This document shows positions 46,682 to 55,781 of a DNA stretch of 64,000 nucleotides, in pieces. The position numbers were made by a program, and so were the translations under genes. The notes beneath the pieces were generated by a model. That model did no database searches and was not told the origin of the DNA. It worked only from the letters and a program-made list of their open reading frames with translations. Origin of the DNA: Fodinibacter sp963811825. Lineage in GTDB: Bacteria; Actinomycetota; Actinomycetes; Actinomycetales; Dermatophilaceae. The DNA is taken from contig CAWESS010000036.1 in NCBI GenBank assembly GCA_963811825.1, positions 124,001 through 188,000 of the forward strand, written 5' to 3'. Each line of letters starts with the position of its first letter. Positions within the stretch are counted from its first letter, which is position 1.

Positions 46682-49076
46682 TCAGATGCCGTCGCAGGTG
46701 TCGATGGTGAGGCTGACGGCCTGCGCCACCCGGGCCGGCGGCAGGGGCAACCCGTCGGCGCCGGTGAGGTAGAAGGTGTCGAGGGTCTGGCCGGCATACG
46801 TCGCGATGTGGGCCGAGCGCACGGAGATGCCGGCCTGCGCGAAGGCTGCCCCGAGCTCGTGGAGCAGGCCGGGCCGGTCCTGGGCCCGCACCTCGAGCAC
46901 CGTGGCGTCGCTGCTCGCTCCCGGGACGATGAGCGCCCGAGCCTGTCCGGGGGTCCCGATGGAGGAGCGGCCCGAGGGGCGCGGGTGGTGTGCACGTCGG
47001 CGGTCGAGGGTCGTCAGGGGCCCGCGGTCACCCTGGGCGAGGCGGGCCAGGCCGCGGACGATCCGGGCGGCATCGGGCACGGCGCCGCTCGGGGACTCCA
47101 CGTGCCACTCGTTGACGGCGATGCCGTCGACCGTGCGCAGGATCGCCGTGCGCACGGTGTGGCTCTCGGCCGCGAGCAGCCCCGCGGTGTCGGCGAACAG
47201 GCCGACCCGGTCGAGGTCGGTGATGTCCAGACGGTGCGAACCACCCGTGTCGATGACGCGCACGTGGGGTTCACCGGCACGCACCGAGGCCAGCCCTCCG
47301 GCATCGAGCACCCCCGAGGGCACGCCCACCGTCTCCGGGCCGCCGAGCGGGACCCCGACGCGGGCCGGCCCCTGCAGCCGCTCGCGCACCGCCACGGCGA
47401 GCTGGTCGAGCAGCGTCGCGCGCCAGTCGGTCCACGCAGCCGGTCCGGCCGCCGAGGCGTCGGACTCGGTGAGTGCCAGCAGCATCTCGAAGACCTCGGC
47501 ATCGCCGCCGACCGCCGCGATGGCGGCATCGACGGTTGCGGGATCCTGGTGGTCGCGGCGGGTGGCGAGCTCGATGAGCGTCAGGTGCTCGCGCACCAGC
47601 GTCACGAGGATGTCGACGTCCCGGGGGGCGAAACCCCAGCGGGTGACGATGGGCGCGGTCAGCTCGGCGCCGGTGACCGAGTGGTCGTGGGCTCCCCGGA
47701 CCTTGCCGATGTCGTGGAGCAGTGCCGCGACGAGCAGCAGGTCCGGGCGCGAGACACGACGCACGAGCCCCGCCGCTCGCACCACCGTCTCGATGAGGTG
47801 CCGGTCCACGGTGTGCCGGTGCACGGCGCTGCGCTGCGGACGCGACCGGACCGCGGCCCACTCCGGGATCCACTGGTCGATGATGCCGACCTGGTCCAGG
47901 CCCTCCCAGACGCTGACCAGGCCGGGCCCGGATGCCAGCAGGTCGCCGAACAGGTCGCGCATCCACGTCGGCCACGGAACCGTCGGAGCAGGTGAGTTCG
48001 CCGCGAGGTTGTCCAGGGTGGTGGGGGCGATGGGCAGCCCGGCGCGGGCGGCGACGACGCCGGCGCGAAGCGGCATCCCCTCGTCCGACTCGGCGAGCCG
48101 CGCGGAACCCAGCACGACCTCGCCGTCGCTGGAGAACAGCCCGTGCCCGAGGGGGGTCATCTGGGGGCGACGCGGGACCGACGCGCAGCGTGCGCGCGCG
48201 CTGGGACTGGCCCGCTCGGCGAAGGGTGCCGTCGAGGGCGTACGCGATGACCCGACCGGCGTGCGACACCGACGTCAGGAGGTCGTCCGCGTCCTGGTGG
48301 CCGAGCAGCGCCGCAACGGCGTCGTGGTCCTCACGCCCCAGCCGGTCGCGTCCGCGACCGGTGACGACGTGCACGGCATCCCGCACGTCCAGGAGCGTGG
48401 CCTGGGCGGCGTCCACCCCGCCGTGCGGTCGGTCGGCCAGCCACGCCTCGGCCAGTGCCGAGAGCACGGTCAGGTCCCGCAGGCCGCCGTGGGCCTCCTT
48501 GAGCTCGGGCTCGATGGACTGGGCGAGGTCACCCTGGCGCTGGTGGCGCGAGGCGACGGCCTCGACGAGCTGGGGCAGCCGCTTGCGGGCGTTCCCCCGC
48601 CAGTCGTGGGCCACGGTCGAGCGGGCCGCGACGACGAGCTGCTCGTCCCCGGCCAGCGGGGTGAGGTCGAGCAGCCCCACCGCGGCGGTGAGGTCTGCAG
48701 CCGCGACCTGGCGGCACTGCGTGACGGTGCGGACGCTGTGGTCCAGGCGTACCCCGGCATCCCAGATGGGGTACCAGATGCGGTCGGCGAGCGCCGTGAG
48801 CTCCTTGGCCGGCAGCGATCGCTCGGAGTGCAGGAGCACCAGGTCGTAGTCACTGAGCGGCCCGGCGTCGCCGCGGCCGATGCTGCCCACGGCAGCCAGG
48901 GCGATCCCCTCGATCCGGCTCCCACCGGTGGCGTTCGCCCAGATCTCGGCGAGCCACTGCCGGTTGAACGCCGAGAGCGCGGCCCGGCGGGCCTGGCCGG
49001 CACCCGCGACGGCGAAGTCGCGGGTGCCGGCCAGGTCGAGCCGCCTGGAGCCGATCTCGCTCGAGGAGGTCGTCAT
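46682..49076 (-). CDS. glnD: [protein-PII] uridylyltransferase/uridylyl-removing enzyme GlnD, frameshifted
   Basis: Senses glutamine and modifies the PII protein encoded upstream. Order of domains: nucleotidyltransferase with VGSIGRGDAGPLSDYDLVLL, the PII-uridylyltransferase helical part (IEPELKEAHGGLRDL), an HD domain LLVAALLHDIGKVRGAHDHS, and two C-terminal ACT domains (RVIDTGGSHRLDITDLDR and LEVRAQDRPGLLHELGAAF). The frame breaks in the GGGGG run at 48163-48167; dropping one base gives about 797 residues. In related actinobacteria this enzyme adenylylates rather than uridylylates PII, so either nucleotide is possible. Confidence 0.94.
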
Positions 49077-49078
49077 GC

Positions 49079-49417
49079 TCAGATCGCCTCGACGCCGCGC
49101 TCTCCGGTGCGAACCCGGGCCACGTCCTCGACGGGGACGACCCAGATCTTGCCGTCACCGATGCGGCCCGTCTGCGCGGCCTTGAGGATGACGTCGACCA
49201 CGGAGGTCGCGTCCATGTCGTCGACGAGGACCTCGACGCGGCTCTTCGGCACGAAGTCGACGGTGTACTCAGCACCGCGGTAGACCTCGCTGTGGCCACG
49301 CTGGCGGCCGTAGCCGTGGGCCTCGCTGATGGTCATGCCCTGGATGCCGAAGGCCTCGAGGGCCTCCTTCACCTCGTCGAGCTGGTGGGGCTTGATGATG
49401 GCAGTGACGAGCTTCAT
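49079..49417 (-). CDS. glnB: nitrogen regulatory PII protein GlnB/GlnK
   Basis: Trimeric signal protein that reads 2-oxoglutarate and ATP/ADP and controls ammonium uptake. The 112 residues are a textbook PII: T-loop GHSEVYRGAEYTVDFVPK with the modifiable Tyr51, the B-loop TGRIGDGKIWV and the C-terminal VRTGERGVEAI. The ATG at 49417 has a strong ribosome site (GAAGGAG) and overlaps the amtB stop; glnD follows after two bases. The coupling of amtB, PII and glnD indicates that this is the AmtB-gating type, often named glnK. Confidence 0.96.
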   Translation of the reverse strand: MKLVTAIIKPHQLDEVKEALEAFGIQGMTISEAHGYGRQRGHSEVYRGAEYTVDFVPKSRVEVLVDDMDATSVVDVILKAAQTGRIGDGKIWVVPVEDVARVRTGERGVEAI

Positions 49418-50862
49418 GACTTGGCTCCTTCGAGGTTCTTCGCCGGCACGTCCTCGGAGTCGTGGGAGCCGAAGCCGCTCACGCCCATCCGACCACCGCG
49501 GGTGTTCATGTCGTATGCCGACTCGGCGTGCTCGGAGCCGTCGATGCCTGCGATCTCGACATCGTCGGGGATGCGCCAGCCCATCGTCGCCTTGATGGCC
49601 AGGGCGATGATGAGGGTGACGACACCCGAGATGACGAGCGTGGCAAGGGCGACGAGGGTCTGGATCACGAGCTGGTCGATACCGCCACCGTAGAACAGAC
49701 CGGTGGAGGTCGCGAGCAGGCCCGCTCCGATGGTGCCCCAGAGGCCGGCGACGAGGTGGACGCCGACGACGTCGAGCGAGTCGTCGTAGCCGAGCTTGAA
49801 CTTCAGGCCGACGGCGAGGGCCGCGAGGCCACCGGCGACGACACCGAGGACCAGCGAGCCGAGCGGGCTGAGGGCACCACACGCGGGGGTGATCGCCACG
49901 AGACCGGCGACGACACCGGATGCCGCGCCGACCGAGGTGGCGTGACCGTCACGCACCTTCTCCACGATGAGCCAGCCCACGATCGCCGCACAGGTGGCGG
50001 CGGTGGTGTTGACCCAGACGAGGGCTGCGGTCTCGTCGGCGGCGAGCTCGGAGCCCGCGTTGAAGCCGAACCAGCCGAACCACAGCAGGCCGGCGCCGAT
50101 CATCGTCAGGGGGACGTTGTGCGGCCGCATGGCGACCTTGCCGAAGCCGATGCGCTGACCGACCACGAGGGCCAGGACCAGGCCGGCGATACCGGCGTTG
50201 ATGTGGACGACCGTGCCACCGGCGAAGTCGATCGGGACGACGTTGGCGACCCCGTCGGTCACGCCGTACACCGCGGCGGCCAGGCCACCCTCGGCGCCAC
50301 TGAGCAGGCCACCACCCCAGACCATGTGGGCGATCGGGAAGTAGGCGAAGGTCACCCACAGACCGGCGAAGACCAGCCACGCCGAGAACTTGACGCGGTC
50401 GGCCAGGGCGCCGCTGATGAGGGCGACCGTGATGACCGCGAAGGTCAGCTGGAAGCCGACGAACGCGAGCTCGGGGATGTTGCCGTAGCCCTCGTAGCCG
50501 AAGGGGTTGATGATGGCGTCGGTGTTGGCGAGACCGAACTTCTCGAACGGGTTGGCGATGATTCCGGCGATGTTCTCGCTGCCGAAGGACATCGAGTAGC
50601 CGTAGAGGACGTAGATGATTCCGACGACGCCCATGGCGCTGAAGGACATCATCATCATGTTGAGGACGGACTTGGTCCGGGTCATGCCGCCGTAGAACAG
50701 CGCCAAGCCGGGAGTCGTCATGAGGAGGACGAGGGAGGAACAGAGGATCAGGAACGCCGTTGCTGCGTAGTCGACCGTCTCCGCTGCCTCCGCCAGGGGC
50801 ATCAGTGTTGGGCTCATGGCGACAACCATCGCGGTGCCGGGTTTCGCCTCCCCCGCGTTCAT
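49414..50862 (-). CDS. amtB: ammonium transporter AmtB
   Basis: Trimeric ammonium/ammonia channel. Eleven membrane segments are expected; visible signatures include LFYGGMTRTKSVLNMMMMSF, the pore histidine segments DFAGGTVVHINAG and DVVGVHLVAGLWG, and GWFGFNAGSELAAD. The cytoplasmic tail is long and acidic. Three in-frame ATGs (50862, 50829, 50817) are possible starts and none has a good ribosome site; the longest is listed. Its stop overlaps glnB (ATGA). Upstream on the minus strand GTCAC and GAAAC elements occur twice, reminiscent of GlnR sites but with the wrong spacing. Confidence 0.94.
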   Translation of the reverse strand: MNAGEAKPGTAMVVAMSPTLMPLAEAAETVDYAATAFLILCSSLVLLMTTPGLALFYGGMTRTKSVLNMMMMSFSAMGVVGIIYVLYGYSMSFGSENIAGIIANPFEKFGLANTDAIINPFGYEGYGNIPELAFVGFQLTFAVITVALISGALADRVKFSAWLVFAGLWVTFAYFPIAHMVWGGGLLSGAEGGLAAAVYGVTDGVANVVPIDFAGGTVVHINAGIAGLVLALVVGQRIGFGKVAMRPHNVPLTMIGAGLLWFGWFGFNAGSELAADETAALVWVNTTAATCAAIVGWLIVEKVRDGHATSVGAASGVVAGLVAITPACGALSPLGSLVLGVVAGGLAALAVGLKFKLGYDDSLDVVGVHLVAGLWGTIGAGLLATSTGLFYGGGIDQLVIQTLVALATLVISGVVTLIIALAIKATMGWRIPDDVEIAGIDGSEHAESAYDMNTRGGRMGVSGFGSHDSEDVPAKNLEGAKS

Positions 50863-50963
50863 GTTTCGGTGACGTTGCGTCGGGCCGCCGGGTGTAAGCA
50901 TCGGGTTTCGCGTGACCCGAAGTCTCGCATCGTGAGACCGGGTGACCGTGGGACGATACGGAC

Positions 50964-51384
50964 ATGGCTTTCCCCGCTCCGGCACCCGCGTCCGGCGCCA
51001 CGGTGCGTCCGGTGCTCGTCTTCGACGGTGACTGCGCGTTCTGCACGACCTCGGCCGGGTTCGCTCGCGCGGTGGCTGCGCCGCTCCCCCGCCGACTTCG
51101 CGATCGAGCCGTGGCAGCACCTGGACCTCGTTGCCCTGGGTCTGACCCCGGCCGAGTGCGACGAGGCGGTGCGCTGGGTGGCCGCGAACGGCATCCCGGA
51201 TGCCGGTCACGTCGCCATCGCGCGCGCGTTGCGCGCCTCGCGCTGGTGGGTGCGGCCGCTCGGGGCGGTGCTGCTCGCGCCCGGGATCAGCAGGGTCGCG
51301 GCCCGGGCCTACACGTGGGTCGCCGCCAACCGGCACCGCCTGCCGGGAGGCACCCCCGCCTGCGCCCTCCCGCCGACGAGCTAG
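50964..51384 (+). CDS. DCC-family thiol-disulfide oxidoreductase-like protein (DUF393), frameshifted
   Basis: Small thioredoxin-like protein named after its conserved D-x-x-CxxC motif. The opening VLVFDGDCAFCTTSA holds it. The frame breaks near 51063-51075; removing one base joins it to ARWLRRSPADFAIEPWQHLD and the rest of the domain, which ends VAANRHRLPGGTPACALPP. About 139 residues. The start ATG at 50964 is divergent from amtB. The stop codon TAG at 51382-51384 shares the palindromic CTAG with the stop of the convergent ftsY. Partner proteins are unknown. Confidence 0.78.
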
Positions 51385-52607
51385 TCGAGGATGGCGTCGA
51401 CGAAGGCTTCGGGGTCGAACGGGGCGAGGTCGTCGGGCCCCTCGCCGAGACCGACGAGCTTGACCGGGACACCGAGCCCACGCTGAACGGCCACGACGAT
51501 GCCGCCCTTGGCCGTCCCGTCGAGCTTGGTGAGCACGATCCCGGTGATGCCGACGACCTGGGAGAAGACCTCCGCCTGGCGCATGCCGTTCTGCCCCGTC
51601 GTGGCGTCCAGGACGAGCAGCACCTCGTCGACCGGGCTCTGCTTCTCGATGACGCGCTTGACCTTGCCGAGCTCGTCCATCAGCCCGACCTTGTTCTGCA
51701 GGCGTCCGGCGGTGTCGATGAGCACGACGTCGGCCTCCATCTCGGCGGCGGCCTTCACGGCGTCGAAGGCCACCGCGGCAGGGTCCGCACCGTCGCGGTC
51801 GGACCTGATCGTCGGCACCCCCACGCGCTCCCCCCAGGTCTGCAGCTGGTCGGCCGCCGCAGCACGGAAGGTGTCGGCGGCGCCGAGGACGACGTCCTTG
51901 TCCTGCGCGACGAGCACCCGGGCCAGCTTGCCGACCGTCGTCGTCTTGCCGGTGCCGTTGACCCCGACGACGAGGACACACGCGGGGCGGCCGTCGACGC
52001 GGGAGGACACGATCGACCGGTCCATCGACGGGTCGACGAGCGTGAGCAGCTCCTCGCGAAGCCAGCCGCGCACGGTGGCCTCGTCGGTGCTCCCCTCGAC
52101 CGCGACACGGGTGCGCAGGGCGTCGACGAGCTCGGTCGTCGCCGCGACGCCGAGGTCGGCGGCCAGCAGCGTGTCCTCGACCTCCTCCCACGCGGCCTCG
52201 TCGAGCTTGCCGCCCGAGAGCAGCGCGAGCAGTCCCTTGCCGAGGGCGCTGTTGGAGCGCGCGAGCCGGGCCCGCAGGCGCCGCAGCCGCCCGGCCGGCG
52301 CGTCGGGGCGCTCGAGCGTGGGGGCCGGGGTCGGTTCGGGCACGACGACGTCGGGCTCGAGGACGTCGGGCTCGAGTGCCGGCTCGAGGACGTCGGGCGC
52401 AGGTCGCTCGAGAGTGCCGACGGCCCCCTCGGGCGCGGCGTCCACCTCGATCGCGGGCCCGCCGGGCGCGCTGCTCGGTGGGGTGGGGGGCAGCTCCTTC
52501 GACCGGCCACCGCGGCCACGCATCAGGCCGAGGGCGATGCCGCCGATGACGACGATGATGCCGATGGCGACGGCGAGGAACTCCCAGAGGGTGTCTATGG
52601 CGCTCAC
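51381..52607 (-). CDS. ftsY: signal recognition particle receptor FtsY
   Basis: Membrane-associated GTPase that docks Ffh. The 408-residue protein starts with a membrane anchor (FLAVAIGIIVVIGGIALGLM), followed by a proline- and glutamate-rich A domain and the NG domain. GTP motifs are VGVNGTGKTTTVGKLA near residue 217, DTAGRLQNKVGLMDELGKV and TKLDGTAKGG, and the protein ends GEGPDDLAPFDPEAFVDAIL. The GTG at 52607 has GAGG upstream. It lies upstream of amtB in the order ftsY-amtB-glnB-glnD-ffh, with the small DCC gene inserted on the other strand. Confidence 0.95.
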   Translation of the reverse strand: MSAIDTLWEFLAVAIGIIVVIGGIALGLMRGRGGRSKELPPTPPSSAPGGPAIEVDAAPEGAVGTLERPAPDVLEPALEPDVLEPDVVVPEPTPAPTLERPDAPAGRLRRLRARLARSNSALGKGLLALLSGGKLDEAAWEEVEDTLLAADLGVAATTELVDALRTRVAVEGSTDEATVRGWLREELLTLVDPSMDRSIVSSRVDGRPACVLVVGVNGTGKTTTVGKLARVLVAQDKDVVLGAADTFRAAAADQLQTWGERVGVPTIRSDRDGADPAAVAFDAVKAAAEMEADVVLIDTAGRLQNKVGLMDELGKVKRVIEKQSPVDEVLLVLDATTGQNGMRQAEVFSQVVGITGIVLTKLDGTAKGGIVVAVQRGLGVPVKLVGLGEGPDDLAPFDPEAFVDAILD

Positions 52608-52666
52608 CCGCTCATCCTCGCAGCCGGGCCGGACGCACCCAAACCGGCGGCATCGGGCCGCTTGCG

Positions 52667-54619
52667 TCAGAAGATGCGGACGCGATCCTCGGGCGCGACC
52701 CACAGCCCGTCGCCCGGCGCGACCCCGAAGGCCTCGTGGAACTCGCTGAGGTTGCGCACGGCGTTGGCTCGAAGGTCCATCGGCGCGTGCGGGTCGAGCG
52801 CGAGCAGGCGCTCGGCCTCGGCCTGCCGCGCGACACCGCGCCAGACCTGGGCCCACCCGAGGAAGAACCGCTGGTCGCCGGTCCACCCGTCGATCTCGGG
52901 GGCCGACGCGTCGCCGAGGGAGATCCGGTAGGCGAGGTGGCCGATGGTCAGGCCGCCGAGGTCACCGATGTTCTCGCCGACCGTCAGGGCACCGTTGACC
53001 GCGTGGCCCGGCGCATCGCGCGACTCGAGCTCGTCGAACTGCGCGATGAGCGCGTCGGCCAAGGCCTTGAACGCCGCCCGGTCCTGCTCGGTCCACCAGT
53101 TGCGCAGGGTCCCGGTGCCGTCGAACTGCGACCCCTGGTCGTCGAAGCCGTGCCCGACCTCGTGACCGATGACCGCCCCGATGCCGCCGTAGTTGACGGC
53201 GTCGTCGGCGTCGACGTCGAAGAACGGGGGCTGCAGGATCGCTGCCGGGAAGACGATCTCGTTCAGGCCGGGGTTGTAGTAGGCGTTCACGGTCTGCGGG
53301 GTCATGAACCACTCGTCGCGATCGACCGGGCCGCCGAGCTTCGCGTGCTGGCGGTCGACCTCGAAGGCGACCGCTCGCCGGACGTTGCCCAGGAGGTCGT
53401 CGGCCGACACCTCGAGCGCGGAGTAGTCACGCCAGCGCTCCGGGTACCCGATCTTCGGGGTGAACTGCCCGAGCTTGGCCAGGGCCTCGCGGCGGGTGTC
53501 ATCGCCCATCCACGGCACCTCGGACAGGCTGCGCCGGAAGGCCTCGACGAGGTTGTCGACGAGCTCGACCATCGCGTCCTTGGCGTGCGGCGGGAAGTGT
53601 CGCTCGACGTAGAGCTGGCCGACGGCCTCGCCCAACGCCTCCTCGACCAGGCCCACCCCACGCTTCCAGCGCTCGCGCATCTCGGGCACCCCGGACAGCG
53701 TGCGCCCGTAGAAGTCGAAGTTCTCCTCCACGAAGGCAGCCGACAGGTAGGCGGCGTGGCCGTGCAGGACGTGCCACGCGAGCCAGTCGCGCCACGTCTC
53801 GACGGGCTCCTCGGCCAGGGCCGCGGCCATCGAGGTGATGTGGTCGGGCTGGCGGACCACGACGGCGTCGAAGGCGTTCGGGCCTGCGCCGAGACCGGCC
53901 AGGTAGCCGGGCCAGTCGATGCCGGGGCCGAGGTCGGTCAACCCCGCGAGGTCGAGCAGCGTGTAGGTCTTGACCGGGTCGCGGTTGGTCACCTTGTCCC
54001 AGTGCCCGGCGGCCAGGCGCGTCTCCAGGGCCATGACGCGTGCCGCGGCACCGGCCGGGTCGGGCCAACCCGCCAGGGCGAGCATCCGCTCGACGTGCCC
54101 GACGTATGCCGTGCGCTTGGCCTCGTGCTGGTCCTCGCGGTAGTAGGACTCGTCAGGCAGGCCGAGCCCGGCCTGCTCGAGGTAGATGACGTAGCGGCTC
54201 GGGTCGCGGTCGTCGGTGTTGACGAACGGCATGACCAGGCCGAGGATGCCGGCGCGGCTGAACGCGCCCATGGTCGCCATGACCTCGGCCGGGGTCTGGA
54301 CGGCCGCCGCCCGCTCGAGCTCTTCCGTGAGGGGCTGGGAGCCGAGCGCCTCGACGGCATCCTCGTCCATGAAGCTGGCGTAGAGGTCACCGACCTTGGC
54401 CGCGACCGTGCCACCCTCGGGCGCCCCCGCCGCAACCTCCTCGATGATCTCGCGCACGTGCTGCTCGGCGGTCTCGCGCAGCACGTCGAAGGTGCCGTAC
54501 CGACCGCGGTCAGCGGGGATCGGCGTCGTCTCGACCCATCGGCCGTTGACGTGGGCGAACAGGTCGTCCTGCGGCCGCGCACTCGGGTCGACGGAGGTGG
54601 GGTCGATACCGGATCTCAC
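52667..54619 (-). CDS. M13-family (neprilysin/PepO-like) zinc metallopeptidase
   Basis: Zinc endopeptidase of the neprilysin family, like M. tuberculosis Zmp1. The 650-residue protein opens DDLFAHVNGRWVETTPIPAD, which is the family's N-terminal motif, and the active site is VIGHEVGHGFDDQGSQFD near residue 485 (HExxH), with the third ligand in GENIGDLGG near 546 and the substrate-binding NAYYNP between. No signal peptide or membrane anchor is seen, so it would be cytoplasmic or leave by another route, as for Zmp1. Start is GTG at 54619. Substrate unknown. Confidence 0.92.
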   Translation of the reverse strand: MRSGIDPTSVDPSARPQDDLFAHVNGRWVETTPIPADRGRYGTFDVLRETAEQHVREIIEEVAAGAPEGGTVAAKVGDLYASFMDEDAVEALGSQPLTEELERAAAVQTPAEVMATMGAFSRAGILGLVMPFVNTDDRDPSRYVIYLEQAGLGLPDESYYREDQHEAKRTAYVGHVERMLALAGWPDPAGAAARVMALETRLAAGHWDKVTNRDPVKTYTLLDLAGLTDLGPGIDWPGYLAGLGAGPNAFDAVVVRQPDHITSMAAALAEEPVETWRDWLAWHVLHGHAAYLSAAFVEENFDFYGRTLSGVPEMRERWKRGVGLVEEALGEAVGQLYVERHFPPHAKDAMVELVDNLVEAFRRSLSEVPWMGDDTRREALAKLGQFTPKIGYPERWRDYSALEVSADDLLGNVRRAVAFEVDRQHAKLGGPVDRDEWFMTPQTVNAYYNPGLNEIVFPAAILQPPFFDVDADDAVNYGGIGAVIGHEVGHGFDDQGSQFDGTGTLRNWWTEQDRAAFKALADALIAQFDELESRDAPGHAVNGALTVGENIGDLGGLTIGHLAYRISLGDASAPEIDGWTGDQRFFLGWAQVWRGVARQAEAERLLALDPHAPMDLRANAVRNLSEFHEAFGVAPGDGLWVAPEDRVRIF

Positions 54620-54714
54620 GGGGCTGGCTCCTCAGGGGTCGGGTTCGGCGCCCATCGAACCACACGGTTTCGGCCACACGGGGGCCGGACTCGGAGCAGT
54701 TGTGGGAGCCGGGT

Positions 54715-54876
54715 TCAGCGACCGAGCAGCTGGCGCTCCCGGATCGACCCGATGACCTCCTCGCCGCGCTCACTGAGCACGTCGCGGCCAGCGCGTCGGG
54801 CGGGCACGGCGACGAGGGCCACGATGGCCAGGGCGAAACCGAGGCAGAGGAGCATGCCGAGCACGACGGAGATCAT
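54715..54876 (-). CDS. small single-pass membrane protein
   Basis: A 53-codon gene (ATG at 54876, TGA at 54715) too short for routine ORF calls. Almost every third codon position is G or C. The product starts with one hydrophobic helix, ISVVLGMLLCLGFALAIVAL, followed by a basic turn (PARRAGRDV) and an amphipathic tail ending EEVIGSIRERQLLGR. That is the pattern of a small inner-membrane protein with the charged tail in the cytoplasm. It stands alone between the M13 peptidase and the plus-strand signal peptidase, reading in the same direction as the peptidase. I do not recognise the family. Confidence 0.7.
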   Translation of the reverse strand: MISVVLGMLLCLGFALAIVALVAVPARRAGRDVLSERGEEVIGSIRERQLLGR

Positions 54877-55031
54877 GTCCCAAGAGTCTCATGCGCCCCA
54901 CTGGTCACACCAACCAGTTCGGCCTCCGTGGCCGAATCGTCACCACCGGGCCCCACACCCGCCGCCGGGTGGCACGTCGGCGGCACTCCCCCGCGCACGC
55001 CGGCCAGGCCCCCGGAGACTAGGGTAACCGC

Positions 55032-55742
55032 GTGACCGTCGACGCCCCGAATCCGTCCGGGGCTCCCCCGCGCCAACGCCACCGCCTCCCGATGTTCTCC
55101 GAGGTCCTGATCGCGCTGGTCGCGGTCGCCCTGGTACAGACCTTCCTCGTCAAGCCGTTCGGCGTGCCGTCGCAGTCGATGGAGAACACCCTCCAGATCG
55201 GCGACCGGATCATCGTCAACCGCCTCGACAGCGATGTCACCAGTGGCGACGTCATCGTCTTCGGTCACGGCGAGACCTGGCAGGCCAAGGAGCTCCCGCC
55301 GGCCGACAACGTCCTGGTCAGGGGCGTGCGTGCCTTCGGCGACCTCACCGGCATCGGGCCGAGCAGCACGTCGTACACGGTCAAGAGGATCATCGGGCTG
55401 CCGGGCCAGAAGGTCGCGTGCTGCAGCGACGTCGGGGCCGTCACCGTCGACGGGAAGCCACTCAGCGAGCCCTACGTCTTCGAGGACCTGCCGTTCCTGC
55501 CGGGCACGCAGGACTGCACCACCTCGCCGCGCTCCACACGGTGCTTCCCCGAGATCACCGTGCCGAGCGAGAACCTCCTCGTCCTCGGCGACCACCGCTC
55601 GCAGTCGGCCGACTCCGTCGTCGGGTGCCGGGGCAGCACGCAGGGGCAGGAGTGTGCCAAGTTCGTGCCCCTGGAACGGGTCATCGGGCCCGTCGTGGGC
55701 CGGTTCTGGCCGCTCAGCGAGTTCGGCGCGCTCCCGAACTGA
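55032..55742 (+). CDS. lepB: signal peptidase I (second active paralog)
   Basis: Signal peptidase of 236 residues. The membrane anchor is MFSEVLIALVAVALVQTFLV, box B is FGVPSQSMENTLQIGDR with the catalytic Ser near residue 49, and box D is YTVKRIIGLPGQKVACC with the Lys near 118. The closing LVLGDHRSQSADS is intact. Start is GTG at 55032. Unlike the copies near 35-36.6 kb it is alone and on the plus strand. Four extra cysteines in the beta domain may form disulfides outside the cell. Together the window has two active and one inactive signal peptidase I. Confidence 0.93.
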   Translation: MTVDAPNPSGAPPRQRHRLPMFSEVLIALVAVALVQTFLVKPFGVPSQSMENTLQIGDRIIVNRLDSDVTSGDVIVFGHGETWQAKELPPADNVLVRGVRAFGDLTGIGPSSTSYTVKRIIGLPGQKVACCSDVGAVTVDGKPLSEPYVFEDLPFLPGTQDCTTSPRSTRCFPEITVPSENLLVLGDHRSQSADSVVGCRGSTQGQECAKFVPLERVIGPVVGRFWPLSEFGALPN

Positions 55743-55753
55743 GGCGCGCCGCC

Positions 55754-55777
55754 CGGCATCCGATCTCGAGGATGCCG
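55754..55777. terminator. hairpin between convergent lepB and smc
   Basis: CGGCATCC and GGATGCCG form a perfect eight-base stem around GATCTCGA. It fills the 39-base gap between the plus-strand signal peptidase stop and the minus-strand smc stop, so it probably ends transcription from both sides. The stem is made of two facing copies of the recurring GGATGCC element. Confidence 0.7.
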
Positions 55778-55781
55778 TGGG

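Noticed and set aside
50863..50935. GlnR operator upstream of amtB (GTCAC and GAAAC elements, AC-n9-AC)
   Set aside because: The half-sites occur but the spacing does not fit the GlnR box I know. It is plausible from context only.
49414..52191. One very long minus-strand protein of 925 codons that includes AmtB
   Set aside because: The upstream part is the shadow of ftsY and the DCC gene; AmtB has its own start codons near 50817-50862.
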